Shown one piece after another: positions 5,321 to 13,750 of a stretch of DNA of 21,749 nucleotides. The DNA is from a virus. How positions within the stretch are numbered: position 1 is the stretch's first letter; each line of letters begins with the position of its first letter. The notes under the pieces were generated by a model that worked only from the letters and a program-made list of their open reading frames with translations, had not been told where the DNA came from and ran no database searches. The DNA lies in the IMG/VR virus record IMGVR_UViG_3300047359_001049, positions 1 to 21,749 of that record; one strand, written 5' to 3'. Both the position numbers and the translations under genes were made by a program.

Positions 5321-7502
5321 AATTATACCCATATTTGAAAATCATCAATGGTCAACTAGAAAGTTTGATACAGATAATGATTTTAAAGAATATTTAGAAT
5401 CTATTTTAAAAGAACCGGGTGAGTATGATTTTGATCATACAGCTTGGAGATTTAATGATGAAGCTAAAAAATTTAATTCAAATGGGGCTTATTGTAATAA
5501 ACCATTTAGATCAAAAGACTTTACAGCTTATTGGGAAGATCAAAAAAACAAATGCAGATTAGGAGTTATATACAAAAGTGGTGACAAGGAATGGTATCTT
5601 ACTAGAGACTATTACATGTGGCTTAACTTTTTACCTATTTTTGATAAAGAAGAGAAAAAATATGGATTTGCAAAAGTAAGAGATGCGCAATATCATATGG
5701 CTTTATATGAAATTATTGCAGAATTAAATAATAAACATGCTGCAATTCTTAAAAAAAGACAGATAGCATCTTCTTATTTTCACATGGGAAAAATTATTAA
5801 TCAGTATTGGTTTGAAGAAGGATCTATATGTAAGATTGGTGCATCCCTTAAAGATTATATAAATGATAAAGGATCCTGGAAGTTTTTAGAGGAATACAAA
5901 ACATTTTTGAATGAACATACTGCATGGTATAGACCGAGTAATCCTGAAAAGGTTTTGCTTTGGCAGCAACAGATTGAGGTCAAAATAAATAATAGAAAAA
6001 CTTCAAGAGGTCTTAAATCAAAGATACAAGGAGCTTCTTTTGAAAAGAATGCTACAACTGGGGTTGGTGGACCGTGTACATATTTTTTTCATGAAGAGGC
6101 CGGGATTGCAAAAAACATGATGCAAACATATGAGTATTTACGTCCAGCAATGTCTTCCGGTATGATGACCACAGGGCAATTTATTGCTGCAGGATCTGTG
6201 GGTGATTTAGAACAATGCAACCCATTAAAGGATATGATATTAAATCCTTCATCAAATGATATTTACGCTGTAGAAACTAATCTTATGGACGCTGATGGTA
6301 CAATTGGTATGGCAGGTTTATTTATTCCTGAACAGTGGTCTATGCCCCCTTATATAGATAAATATGGGAACTCTGAAATAGATAAAGCAATTGCTGCAAT
6401 TAAAAATGAAAGAGCTAAGTGGAAAAATGAATTAAGCGGTGAACAATATCAATTGAGAATATCCCAAAAACCACTTAATATAGCAGAAGCATTTGCTTAT
6501 AGAAAAGAGTCTGTATTTCCACAAGGAATATTAAGTAAACAATTAAAAAAGATTGAAGAAAAAGAATATCCTTATGAGCTTATAGAACTTGATAGAGATC
6601 AAACAGGTATTACCGCTAAGCGTACAAATAAATTACCAATAAGTGAATTTCCAGTAAATAAAAAACAACAAGACAAAACTGGATCTATTGTAGTTTGGGA
6701 AAGACCAATTGATAATCCCGGTTTTGGGGCTTACTATGGTTCTATTGACCCTGTATCAGAAGGTAAAACGACTACATCAGATTCATTATGTAGTATATAT
6801 ATTTACAAAAATGCCACTGAAGTAACTAGAGATATTGGTGGTGGTGACGTAGAACAATTTATTGAAGGTGATAAAATTGTTGCAGCATGGTGTGGGAGAT
6901 TTGATGACATTAACAAAACACATGAAAGATTAGAATTATTAATTGAATGGTATAATGCATGGACTATTGTTGAAAATAATATTTCATTATTCATTCAACA
7001 TATGATTGCAAGAAAAAAACAAAGATATTTAGTTCCAAAACAACAAATACTTTTTTTAAAAGATCTGGGATCTAATAGAACAGTTTATCAAGAATACGGT
7101 TGGAAAAATACAGGAACACTCTTTAAAAGCCATTTGATTTCTTATGCAATTGAATTTTTAAGAGAAAGCATTCATGAGGAAACAGATGAACATGGATCTG
7201 TTATGTCACAAACATTAGGGGTTGAAAGAATACCGGATCCCATGCTTATAAAAGAAATGTTAGCATATTATCCAGGATTAAACGTAGATAGACTAGTTAC
7301 ATTTGGCGCATTAATAGCTTTTGCTAAAATACAGCAATCTAATAGAGGATATTCTAAAAGGCGTGAATCAGAGGATAATTCCTTGGTAAATCCAGAAAAA
7401 ATAAGTAAATTAAAGTATAGTAGTCCGTTTAAAAATATTGGACGTAAAAGAGGTTTGGGAGGATCTAAAATTAAAAGATCCGGATTTAAAAACATTAAAT
7501 AG
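5313..7502 (+). CDS. terL: Terminase large subunit (TerL)
   Basis: This 729-aa packaging motor/nuclease is long for a TerL (often 450-650). After an N-terminal extension of about 120 residues, the ATPase part includes AAILKKRQIASSYFHMGKI (143-161), where Walker A should be; a classical GxxxxGKS/T is absent. A Walker B-like CTYFFHEEAG lies at 255-264, followed by an IAAGSVGD segment (291-298). The RuvC/RNase H-type nuclease starts at YYGSIDPVSEGKTTTSD (Asp479), with TIVENN (Glu554) and NVDRLVTFGA (Asp659) as probable metal ligands. The C-terminus is basic (KRRES, GRKRGLGGSKIKRSG). It resembles large TerLs of crass-like and marine Bacteroidota phages. The portal gene follows 11 bases later, the classic order. 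Confidence 0.92.
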   Translation: MSRIIPIFENHQWSTRKFDTDNDFKEYLESILKEPGEYDFDHTAWRFNDEAKKFNSNGAYCNKPFRSKDFTAYWEDQKNKCRLGVIYKSGDKEWYLTRDYYMWLNFLPIFDKEEKKYGFAKVRDAQYHMALYEIIAELNNKHAAILKKRQIASSYFHMGKIINQYWFEEGSICKIGASLKDYINDKGSWKFLEEYKTFLNEHTAWYRPSNPEKVLLWQQQIEVKINNRKTSRGLKSKIQGASFEKNATTGVGGPCTYFFHEEAGIAKNMMQTYEYLRPAMSSGMMTTGQFIAAGSVGDLEQCNPLKDMILNPSSNDIYAVETNLMDADGTIGMAGLFIPEQWSMPPYIDKYGNSEIDKAIAAIKNERAKWKNELSGEQYQLRISQKPLNIAEAFAYRKESVFPQGILSKQLKKIEEKEYPYELIELDRDQTGITAKRTNKLPISEFPVNKKQQDKTGSIVVWERPIDNPGFGAYYGSIDPVSEGKTTTSDSLCSIYIYKNATEVTRDIGGGDVEQFIEGDKIVAAWCGRFDDINKTHERLELLIEWYNAWTIVENNISLFIQHMIARKKQRYLVPKQQILFLKDLGSNRTVYQEYGWKNTGTLFKSHLISYAIEFLRESIHEETDEHGSVMSQTLGVERIPDPMLIKEMLAYYPGLNVDRLVTFGALIAFAKIQQSNRGYSKRRESEDNSLVNPEKISKLKYSSPFKNIGRKRGLGGSKIKRSGFKNIK

Positions 7503-7513
7503 ATTAATTCAAT

Positions 7514-10261
7514 ATGAGAGTATTAAACGCGATGCAAATGAAAAGTGGTGCCACTGCAGAAAGTGGGCCTACGTTTTCTAGTCTTACCCAGCCTATACAA
7601 TTTTTACCATATTCAAAAAAGACAGATGATTGGGCAGCTTGGAATTTAGATTGGTTAGAGCTTCAAGGCATTGAGTTTTTACGTGTAAATTCAAGAAGGC
7701 TTCTTAAGAATTATAAACTTGCAAAAGGAATAATTGACAAAACAGATTATATTGTTGAGCCTGATAATGAATATAAAGATTTAATGGATACACTAACAGC
7801 TGAAAATGATTCAGCTTTGGAATTAAAATTTTATCCAATAATTCCCAATGTTATAAACGTATTGACAGGCGAATTTGCTAAAAGATATTCTAAAGTTCAG
7901 TTTAGAGCAGTGGATGATACATCTTACAATGAAATGCTTGAACAAAAAAGAATACAAATTGAAGAAGCATTATTAGCAGATGCAGAAGCTAATTTAGTTC
8001 TTAAGATGATTGAAATGGGTATGGATCCCGCATCAGAGGAAGCACAGCAACAATTATCTCCAGAAGGGTTAAAATCATTACCAGAAATAGAAGATTTTTT
8101 TAGTAAGTCTTATAGAAGTATGGTTGAAGAGTGGGCATCACACCAACTCTCAGTTGATGAAGAAAGATTTAAAATGCAGGAGCTTGAGGAAAGAGGTTTC
8201 CGTGATATGCTTATTTCAGATAGAGAATTTTGGCATTTTCGCATGCTTGAAGATGACTATGATGTAGAATTATGGAACCCCATATTAACATTTTATCAAA
8301 AGTCTCCTGATCAAAGATACATAGCAGATTCAAATTATTGTGGAAAAGTTGATTTAATGACTGTGTCCGATGTAGTAGACAAGTATGGCTATTTGATGGA
8401 TGAAAAACAATTGAAGTCATTGCAAAAAATTTATCCAGCAAGATCAGCTCAATATCAAGTTAATGGTTATCAAAATGATGGAGCATACTATGATGCTACA
8501 AGATCTCATGAGTGGAATACACAAATGCCAGGTTTAGGATATAGACAATTTACATCCAATTATTGGGATGATCCATCAAGAGGTGGTGATATACTTAGTG
8601 AAATATTAAATGAGAATGAAGATGTGTCTATGTGGGGTGAAGGAGACTTGATGAGAGTTTCAACAATATATTGGAAAACTCAACGTAGAATAGGTCACTT
8701 AACTAAAATAGAAACAGACGGTGAAGTAACACAAGAAATAGTAGATGAAACATTTAAGATAACTAAAAAGGCTGTTTATGATACTTCTGTTTTTAAACAA
8801 AAAAATAAAGAAAATTTATTAGAAGGAGAACATATTGAATGGATATGGATTAATGAAACATGGGGTGGTGTAAAAATTGGTCCAAATTTACCTGCTATGT
8901 GGAGATCTACTATGGGTGATAACATAAATCCTATTTACATTGGTATTAATAGAACTAAACCTGGTAGGCTACCATTTCAATTTAAAGGAAATAATACACT
9001 TTATGGTTGTAAACTTCCTGTTGAGGGTAGAGTATTTTCAGATAGAAATACCAGATCTACATCATTAGTTGATCTAATGAAAGCATATCAAGTTGGATAT
9101 AATATGGTTAATAACCAAATTGCGGATATCCTTATAGATGAATTAGGAACAGTAATAATGTTTGATCAAAACGCTTTACCACGTCACTCAATGGGAGAAG
9201 ATTGGGGTAAAAATAATTATGCAAAAGCATATGTAGCCATGAAAGATTTTCAGATGTTACCTCTTGATACATCTATTACAAATACTGAGAATGCTACTAA
9301 CTTTAACCATTACCAAACTCTGAATATGGAGCAGACTAATAGGTTAATGTCTAGAATTCAACTTGCTAATTATTTTAAGCAACAATGTTTTGATGCAATT
9401 GGTATTAACCCTCAACGTCTAGGAGGCGCTGTATCTGCACAAACAGCTACAGGAGTTGTACAAGCCATGCAGCAATCATATGCTCAAACAGAGATGTATT
9501 TTGTACAACACTCAGATCATTTAATGCCAAGGGTTCACCAAATGAGAACTGATTTAGCACAGTATTATTATAGTACTAACCCAAGTGTTAGATTATCTTA
9601 TATTTCTTCTGAAGCAGAAAAGGTTAATTTTTCTATTAACGGAACTGAATTATTGCTTAGAGATTTTAATGTATTTGCAACTACTAAAACAAATCACCGA
9701 GCTATATTGGAAAATCTTAAACAGATGGCTCTTACAAATAATACAACAGGAGCAAGCATATATGAACTTGGTAATATTGTTAAAGCTGATTCAATTGCCG
9801 AAGTAACAGATATATTAAAAGATTCTGAAACAAGAATGCAACAGCAACGTCAGCAAGAAATGCAACAGCAACGTCAAATGCAAGAACAACAATTGCAAGC
9901 CAAAGCACAAGAGGAACAACAAAAGTTGCAAGTTGAAAGAGAAGAAAATGCTAAGGATAGGCAAAATGATATTACAATTGCTGAGATTAGGTCTGCTGGT
10001 TTTGGTTCTATGGCTGACATAAACCAAAATCAACAATCTGATTTTCAAGATGCAATAAAAGATATTAGAGAAACAACTCAATATCGTGAACAAATGAATC
10101 TTAAACGTGAAGAGAATAGTTCTAAATCTATGATGGAAAATACCAGACTTCAAGTAGAAAGAGAAAAAATAAATGCATCAAAAGAAATAGCTAATACTAA
10201 ACTTCAAATAGCTAAAGAAAACAAAAATAAGTATGATTCAAAAGAATCAGATAAAAAATAA
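7514..10261 (+). CDS. Portal protein
   Basis: At 915 aa this is at the long end for portals. The dodecameric portal sits at one capsid vertex, docks TerL and passes DNA. Support comes from position directly after TerL, size, and features such as LRVNSRRLLKNYKLAKGIID near the N-terminus, FYPIIPNVINVLTGEFAKRY, a long middle with Trp-rich strands, and FDAIGINPQRLGGAVSAQTA with TGVVQAMQQS, which resembles the portal stem/wing segment around the clip. Residues of about 771-817 are a Gln/Glu-rich coiled coil with an 8-residue repeat (MQQQRQQE / MQQQRQMQ). After a short break (ITIAEIRSAGF), a second charged helix runs to the end (about 845-915), a possible barrel or internal-protein-binding tail. 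Confidence 0.88.
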   Translation: MRVLNAMQMKSGATAESGPTFSSLTQPIQFLPYSKKTDDWAAWNLDWLELQGIEFLRVNSRRLLKNYKLAKGIIDKTDYIVEPDNEYKDLMDTLTAENDSALELKFYPIIPNVINVLTGEFAKRYSKVQFRAVDDTSYNEMLEQKRIQIEEALLADAEANLVLKMIEMGMDPASEEAQQQLSPEGLKSLPEIEDFFSKSYRSMVEEWASHQLSVDEERFKMQELEERGFRDMLISDREFWHFRMLEDDYDVELWNPILTFYQKSPDQRYIADSNYCGKVDLMTVSDVVDKYGYLMDEKQLKSLQKIYPARSAQYQVNGYQNDGAYYDATRSHEWNTQMPGLGYRQFTSNYWDDPSRGGDILSEILNENEDVSMWGEGDLMRVSTIYWKTQRRIGHLTKIETDGEVTQEIVDETFKITKKAVYDTSVFKQKNKENLLEGEHIEWIWINETWGGVKIGPNLPAMWRSTMGDNINPIYIGINRTKPGRLPFQFKGNNTLYGCKLPVEGRVFSDRNTRSTSLVDLMKAYQVGYNMVNNQIADILIDELGTVIMFDQNALPRHSMGEDWGKNNYAKAYVAMKDFQMLPLDTSITNTENATNFNHYQTLNMEQTNRLMSRIQLANYFKQQCFDAIGINPQRLGGAVSAQTATGVVQAMQQSYAQTEMYFVQHSDHLMPRVHQMRTDLAQYYYSTNPSVRLSYISSEAEKVNFSINGTELLLRDFNVFATTKTNHRAILENLKQMALTNNTTGASIYELGNIVKADSIAEVTDILKDSETRMQQQRQQEMQQQRQMQEQQLQAKAQEEQQKLQVEREENAKDRQNDITIAEIRSAGFGSMADINQNQQSDFQDAIKDIRETTQYREQMNLKREENSSKSMMENTRLQVEREKINASKEIANTKLQIAKENKNKYDSKESDKK
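9836..9876 (+). repeat. Direct repeat inside the portal coiled-coil region
   Basis: ATGCAACAGCAACGTCA occurs at 9836-9852 and again at 9860-9876, a 24-base period that encodes an eight-residue MQQQRQ unit twice. It lengthens the Gln-rich helix of the portal C-terminus and is a likely place for repeat-number change. Confidence 0.8.
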
Positions 10262-10267
10262 ATTACG

Positions 10268-10300
10268 TTAGCTATATACTGCTGATTATTTTTATTTTTA
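10268..10300 (+). terminator. Weak candidate terminator after portal
   Basis: A 5-bp imperfect stem TTAGC (10268-10272)/GCTGA (10281-10285, one G-T pair) is followed by a T-rich run with only scattered A. It is the only hairpin-like structure between the portal and the scaffold-like gene, and it is weak. Confidence 0.3.
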
Positions 10301-10330
10301 TGCAAATATTATAAGTTTATAATACAAACT

Positions 10331-10353
10331 TTGCGTATATTATATATGTAATG
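10331..10353 (+). promoter_or_regulatory. Candidate promoter for scaffold-like/capsid genes
   Basis: TTGCGTATATTATATATG followed by TAATG lies about 30 bases before ATG 10382, in a 120-base gap. It shares TTG-(GC)-TATATTAT with elements before 15608 and 17209, and resembles the Bacteroidota -7 region. It would give the scaffold-like and capsid genes their own strong transcript, ending at the terminator at 13385-13420. Confidence 0.4.
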
Positions 10354-10381
10354 AATATTAATTATTAAAACCAACATAATT

Positions 10382-11692
10382 ATGAATACAACACAAAAGG
10401 AACCAGTGAAAAGTAGCGTAGAACAAGTTGACGTTAATTTAGATGAAATTTTTAATGCTGCACCCAGCGCTGATGATGTTATTTTAGGAGAGTCAAATAA
10501 AACTAAAAATATATTTAGCGGTTTAAATGAGAAAGCAGATATGTCATTTGCAGATCCAGACAAGGATGGTAAAGATGATTTGAATGCAAAAGTGGAGGAA
10601 AAAGAAGATACTAAAGAATCTGAAGTTGATGAAGCTGAAGCAGAAGAATCTGTTAAAAATGAAGAGGTTGTAGAAAATGCAGATAGTATATTAGATGCAT
10701 TAGATGGCAATGATGAATTAGAAGAAAAAGAGGAAACAAAAACAAAAAAAGGTAGAAAACCTATTTCAGGTATATCTGATGTTTTTTCAAAACTAATTAA
10801 AGAAGATAAGATAGTTCCATTTGATGATGATAAAGATTTATCAGAATATAGTGCAAAGGATTGGGAGGAGCTTATTCAAGCTAATTTAGAAGAAAGAGCA
10901 AATCAAGTAAGACGTGAAACACCAAAACAATTTTTTCAGTCTTTACCAGAAGAATTGCAAATAGCAGCAAAATATGTTGCTGATGGTGGTAAAGATCTTA
11001 AAGCATTATTTTCTACATTATCACATGTTGAAGAAAGTAAAAGTCTTGATGTTAAAAAGAGCAATGACCAGGAGCAAATTATTACTCAATATTTAAGTGC
11101 AACTGGATACGGAACTCAAGAAGAGATTCAAGAAGAAATTGAAATATGGAAAGATTTAGGTAAGCTTGAACAACAAGCAAATAAGTTTAAACCTAAATTA
11201 GATAAGATGCAAGAGAAAGTTGTTGCACAAAAACTTCAAGAACAGGAGTTAAAAAAGAAACAACAAGAGCAAGCATCAAAAGCATATATGAAAAATGTAT
11301 ATGATACATTAAAAGATGGTAAGTTGGGTGAACTTAAAGTTGATAGAAAAACACAAGCTATGTTGTATAATGGTTTAGTTCAACCTAATTATCCTTCAGT
11401 AAGTGGGCGTAATACAAATTTATTAGGTCATTTATTAGAAAAGTATCAATTTGTTGAACCAAATTATGCACTTATATCAGAGGCTTTATGGTTATTGCAA
11501 GATCCAGAAAGTTATAAAGCTAAAATTATGGACAAAGGCGCGCAAAAAAGTGTTGAGCAAACAGTTAGAAAACTTAAAACAGAGCAAGCAAATACAGGCG
11601 GATCTTCTTTGGGTGTAACTAAAGCTGAAGAACAAAAGAGAAGTTCAAAGAAAAAATTAAGTAGACCAACAAATATTTTTAAAAGAATTTAA
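10382..11692 (+). CDS. Scaffold-like acidic protein between portal and capsid
   Basis: This 436-aa protein lies where head scaffolds usually do. Residues 1-120 are acidic and probably disordered, with DPDKDGKDD at 58-66, which resembles a calcium-binding DxDxDG loop. A basic KTKKGRKP follows, then a helical domain (about 130-260), a coiled coil rich in Lys, Gln and Glu (about 260-305, KLDKMQEKVVAQKLQEQELK), a small domain with LWLLQDPESYKAKIMDKGAQ, and a basic C-terminus (KKKLSRPTNIFKRI). Helical, charged proteins with a short basic C-terminal tail that contacts capsid subunits are typical scaffolds. No protease motif is visible. The assignment is by position and composition; an internal or ejection-type virion protein is an alternative. 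Confidence 0.7.
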   Translation: MNTTQKEPVKSSVEQVDVNLDEIFNAAPSADDVILGESNKTKNIFSGLNEKADMSFADPDKDGKDDLNAKVEEKEDTKESEVDEAEAEESVKNEEVVENADSILDALDGNDELEEKEETKTKKGRKPISGISDVFSKLIKEDKIVPFDDDKDLSEYSAKDWEELIQANLEERANQVRRETPKQFFQSLPEELQIAAKYVADGGKDLKALFSTLSHVEESKSLDVKKSNDQEQIITQYLSATGYGTQEEIQEEIEIWKDLGKLEQQANKFKPKLDKMQEKVVAQKLQEQELKKKQQEQASKAYMKNVYDTLKDGKLGELKVDRKTQAMLYNGLVQPNYPSVSGRNTNLLGHLLEKYQFVEPNYALISEALWLLQDPESYKAKIMDKGAQKSVEQTVRKLKTEQANTGGSSLGVTKAEEQKRSSKKKLSRPTNIFKRI

Positions 11693-11753
11693 TTAAGTAA
11701 ATTAAATATAAATAGAGTAAAATAAACATTAACAATTAAAAACAATCAAAATT

Positions 11754-13373
11754 ATGGCAACTCCAGTTTTAAATAATGGAATTTTCCTGCGTGATACAAG
11801 CTACAAGGCTAGTTCACATGTTGATTCTTATCACCTTACCCAGATGCTCGGTAATCCTGAGCCTATGGATATGGGACCAATTGATTTATGGGCAATGACC
11901 CAGAAGGTAGAAATGCCTTTATATCAAATGGCTTCTTTTGGTGGAAAGAATACTATCATGGTGGATAATGCTAGAGGCGAGTACAAGTGGCAAACTCCCA
12001 TTGCACAAGATCTTCCTTACATTGTAGCAGACATTGAACCGGCTAATACTAATAAAGGTATTGATGGAACCTACTTTAAAATTAAGGTCAACAAAAGAAC
12101 ATTTGGTCATGGTGATATTATCACATATGACAAGTATAATGGTCTTGAATTATACATTACAGCAGATGATATTATTCCTGCAGGTGATGGTTTTGTATAT
12201 ACTGTACAGTTAGTTAACAATAACAACAGTGCAATATTAGATAATAAATATCTTGCAAAAGGAACTAAGTTCTTTAGAAAAGGTTCTGCAAGAGGTGAAT
12301 ATGGTGAAAGGTTTTCTGATATTGAGACAGGATCTGGATTCCGTGAATTCTACAATTTCGTAGGTGGAGCAGAAGCACATGTACATTATTCAATTTCTAG
12401 CCGTGCTGATCTTATGATCAAAGGCGGTTTGAATGCTGATGGTACAGTACCAGTAACTGAAATCTGGAGAAACTTTGATAATGATCCAAATAATCCATCC
12501 GTACCAAGCATTGAAGGTTTGGTAGCAAATATGGGTAAAGCTGGTGCAAGAGAAGCATTTGAAAATGGAACTCTTACACGTACTTTCATTACAAATATGG
12601 AAGCAGCTCATTTATCTAAAATTGCAACGGATATTGAAACTTACCTAATGTGGGGTAAAGGTGGTAGAATTAAACAAGATGGACCAGATGATATTAGATT
12701 ATCTGTAGGTTTATGGGCACAGTTAGATAACTCTTTCAAAAGAGTATATAACAAGTCTTCATTTACTCTTGATATGTTTAAGTCTGAACTTTACAACTTT
12801 TATCAAGGTAAAGTTGAATTTAAAGGACCGGACCCACAAAGATCACTTGTTGTACAAACAGGTATTGGTGGTATGCAATTAATCAACAAAGCAATTGCTG
12901 ATGAAGTGTATGGTTCTGGTTTAGTTCAAAATGCATCTGATATAGGAGCTGTTAAAGGTTCTGGTATGGATTTAGATTATGGTTTTGCTTACACAAGCTT
13001 TACTATTCCTTTCTTAGCTAACGTTAAGTTTGTATTGAATCCTGCATTTGATAACTTAAATACTAATGACATTGAGAATCCATTGATTGATGGAAGACCT
13101 CTAAGTTCATTTAGTTTTATTATTTTTGACGTAACTGATGAAGGAAATGACAACATTCACTTGTTGAAACTTTCTTGGGATAATCAACTTAAGTGGTTCT
13201 ACCAAAATGGTACTATGGACTACATGGGAAGAACTCAAGGGTTTGCTTCTACTGGTCAGTTTAATGGTTATAGAGTTTATATGACTCAGACTATGCCAGC
13301 TATATGGGTTAAAGATCCAACTAAAGTTCTAAAAATTGTAATGAGAAACCCTGTAACAGGAGGATCATTCTAG
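11754..13373 (+). CDS. Major capsid protein
   Basis: This 539-aa protein is taken as the HK97-fold major capsid protein from its place after TerL, portal and scaffold-like genes, its length, and its isolation in a unit closed by a strong terminator, as expected for the most abundant virion protein. Coding looks smoother here, with more C-ending codons (aac, ttc, tac) than in neighbours, consistent with high expression. Visible segments include a soluble N-terminus (GIFLRDTSYKASSHVDSYHL), a Pro/Met-rich early part (NPEPMDMGPIDLWAM), an Asn/Gly-rich insertion-like region around 100-190, a long helix-rich middle (GKAGAREAFENGTLTRTFIT) and a beta-rich end (RVYMTQTMPAIWVKDPTKVL). No N-terminal propeptide or cleavage site can be seen. 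Confidence 0.8.
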   Translation: MATPVLNNGIFLRDTSYKASSHVDSYHLTQMLGNPEPMDMGPIDLWAMTQKVEMPLYQMASFGGKNTIMVDNARGEYKWQTPIAQDLPYIVADIEPANTNKGIDGTYFKIKVNKRTFGHGDIITYDKYNGLELYITADDIIPAGDGFVYTVQLVNNNNSAILDNKYLAKGTKFFRKGSARGEYGERFSDIETGSGFREFYNFVGGAEAHVHYSISSRADLMIKGGLNADGTVPVTEIWRNFDNDPNNPSVPSIEGLVANMGKAGAREAFENGTLTRTFITNMEAAHLSKIATDIETYLMWGKGGRIKQDGPDDIRLSVGLWAQLDNSFKRVYNKSSFTLDMFKSELYNFYQGKVEFKGPDPQRSLVVQTGIGGMQLINKAIADEVYGSGLVQNASDIGAVKGSGMDLDYGFAYTSFTIPFLANVKFVLNPAFDNLNTNDIENPLIDGRPLSSFSFIIFDVTDEGNDNIHLLKLSWDNQLKWFYQNGTMDYMGRTQGFASTGQFNGYRVYMTQTMPAIWVKDPTKVLKIVMRNPVTGGSF

Positions 13374-13384
13374 AACTAATAACT

Positions 13385-13420
13385 AAAGGGGAGGGGTTAA
13401 ACTTCCTCCCTTTTTTTTTT
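13385..13420 (+). terminator. Strong intrinsic terminator after the capsid gene
   Basis: GGGAGGGG (13389-13396) pairs with TTCCTCCC (13403-13410), including two G-T pairs next to a 6-base loop (TTAAAC), and is followed by ten T residues (13411-13420). This is a textbook rho-independent terminator 12 bases after the capsid stop. Confidence 0.93.
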
Positions 13421-13439
13421 AATCTTTAAATACAAAAAA

Positions 13440-13634
13440 ATGGCACTAGATATTAAAAAACAAAATAAAACATACGAGTTTTCAAATTCAAGTGTTTCTA
13501 AAATACTTGCTTCTAAAGCAGTTGGTAAAGACATTTTAGCCAGAGACTATGCGGATAATGCAGCAGCATTAGCAGCCGGTCTAGGAAAAGGTGATTTTTA
13601 TCGGAGTGGAGAAGATTTGAAAATAGTTGTTTAA
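13440..13634 (+). CDS. Small capsid-adjacent protein, 64 aa
   Basis: This 64-aa protein starts ATGGCA 19 bases after the T-run of the capsid terminator and ends at TAA 13632-13634. The N-terminal half is polar (KKQNKTYEFSNSSVSKILAS). The C-terminal half has DYADNAAALAAGLGKGDFYR followed by SGEDLKIVV, an (A)AGL..G.FYR(S/T)G..LK(I/V)V motif that I recall at the ends of small phage structural proteins, often close to capsid genes. A head-decoration, fibre or vertex role is plausible but not shown. No promoter is evident between the terminator and this gene, so expression may depend on read-through. A hairpin follows it at 13650-13668. Confidence 0.75.
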   Translation: MALDIKKQNKTYEFSNSSVSKILASKAVGKDILARDYADNAAALAAGLGKGDFYRSGEDLKIVV

Positions 13635-13649
13635 TAGTCAAATAACTTT

Positions 13650-13668
13650 AGTCAGGTCTAACCTGACT
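13650..13668 (+). terminator. Hairpin after the 64-aa gene, possible terminator
   Basis: AGTCAGGT (13650-13657) and ACCTGACT (13661-13668) form a perfect 8-bp stem with a 3-base loop. The trailing T-run is only TTTAG, so termination may be weak; it may also protect the 3' end of the mRNA. Confidence 0.55.
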
Positions 13669-13690
13669 TTAGAGATATTAATAATAAATT

Positions 13691-13711
13691 GTGCATAATT
13701 ATGTACATTTG
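13691..13711 (+). promoter_or_regulatory. Candidate -7 box with overlapping palindrome
   Basis: TACATTTG (13704-13711) matches TAnnTTTG exactly and lies 39 bases before ATG 13751. Its first three bases are shared with GTGCATAATTATGTAC (13691-13706), a 16-base palindrome broken by one G-T position. The arrangement looks like an operator overlapping a promoter, or a symmetric activator site. No clear -33 box is present. Confidence 0.4.
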
Positions 13712-13750
13712 ACTAAAGATGAATATTATTAAATTTTAAAACCAAACAAA

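Noticed and set aside
9585-9806. Plus-strand frame of 73 codons inside the portal gene
   Set aside because: It is fully contained in the portal frame, with Leu/Ile-rich shadow composition and no start context.
9836-9876. CRISPR or iteron-type repeat
   Set aside because: There are only two copies, in frame inside a coiled-coil coding region with an 8-codon period.
9815-10153. Minus-strand frame of 112 codons, Leu/Phe-rich, looking like a membrane protein
   Set aside because: It is the reverse reading of the Gln/Glu/Lys-rich portal coiled coil, which automatically gives Leu/Phe-rich sequence.
10309-10710. Minus-strand open frame of 133 codons with a Ser-rich product
   Set aside because: It lies opposite the scaffold-like gene, is low-complexity, runs through the promoter-like gap and has no plausible domain; it mirrors acidic codons of the + strand.
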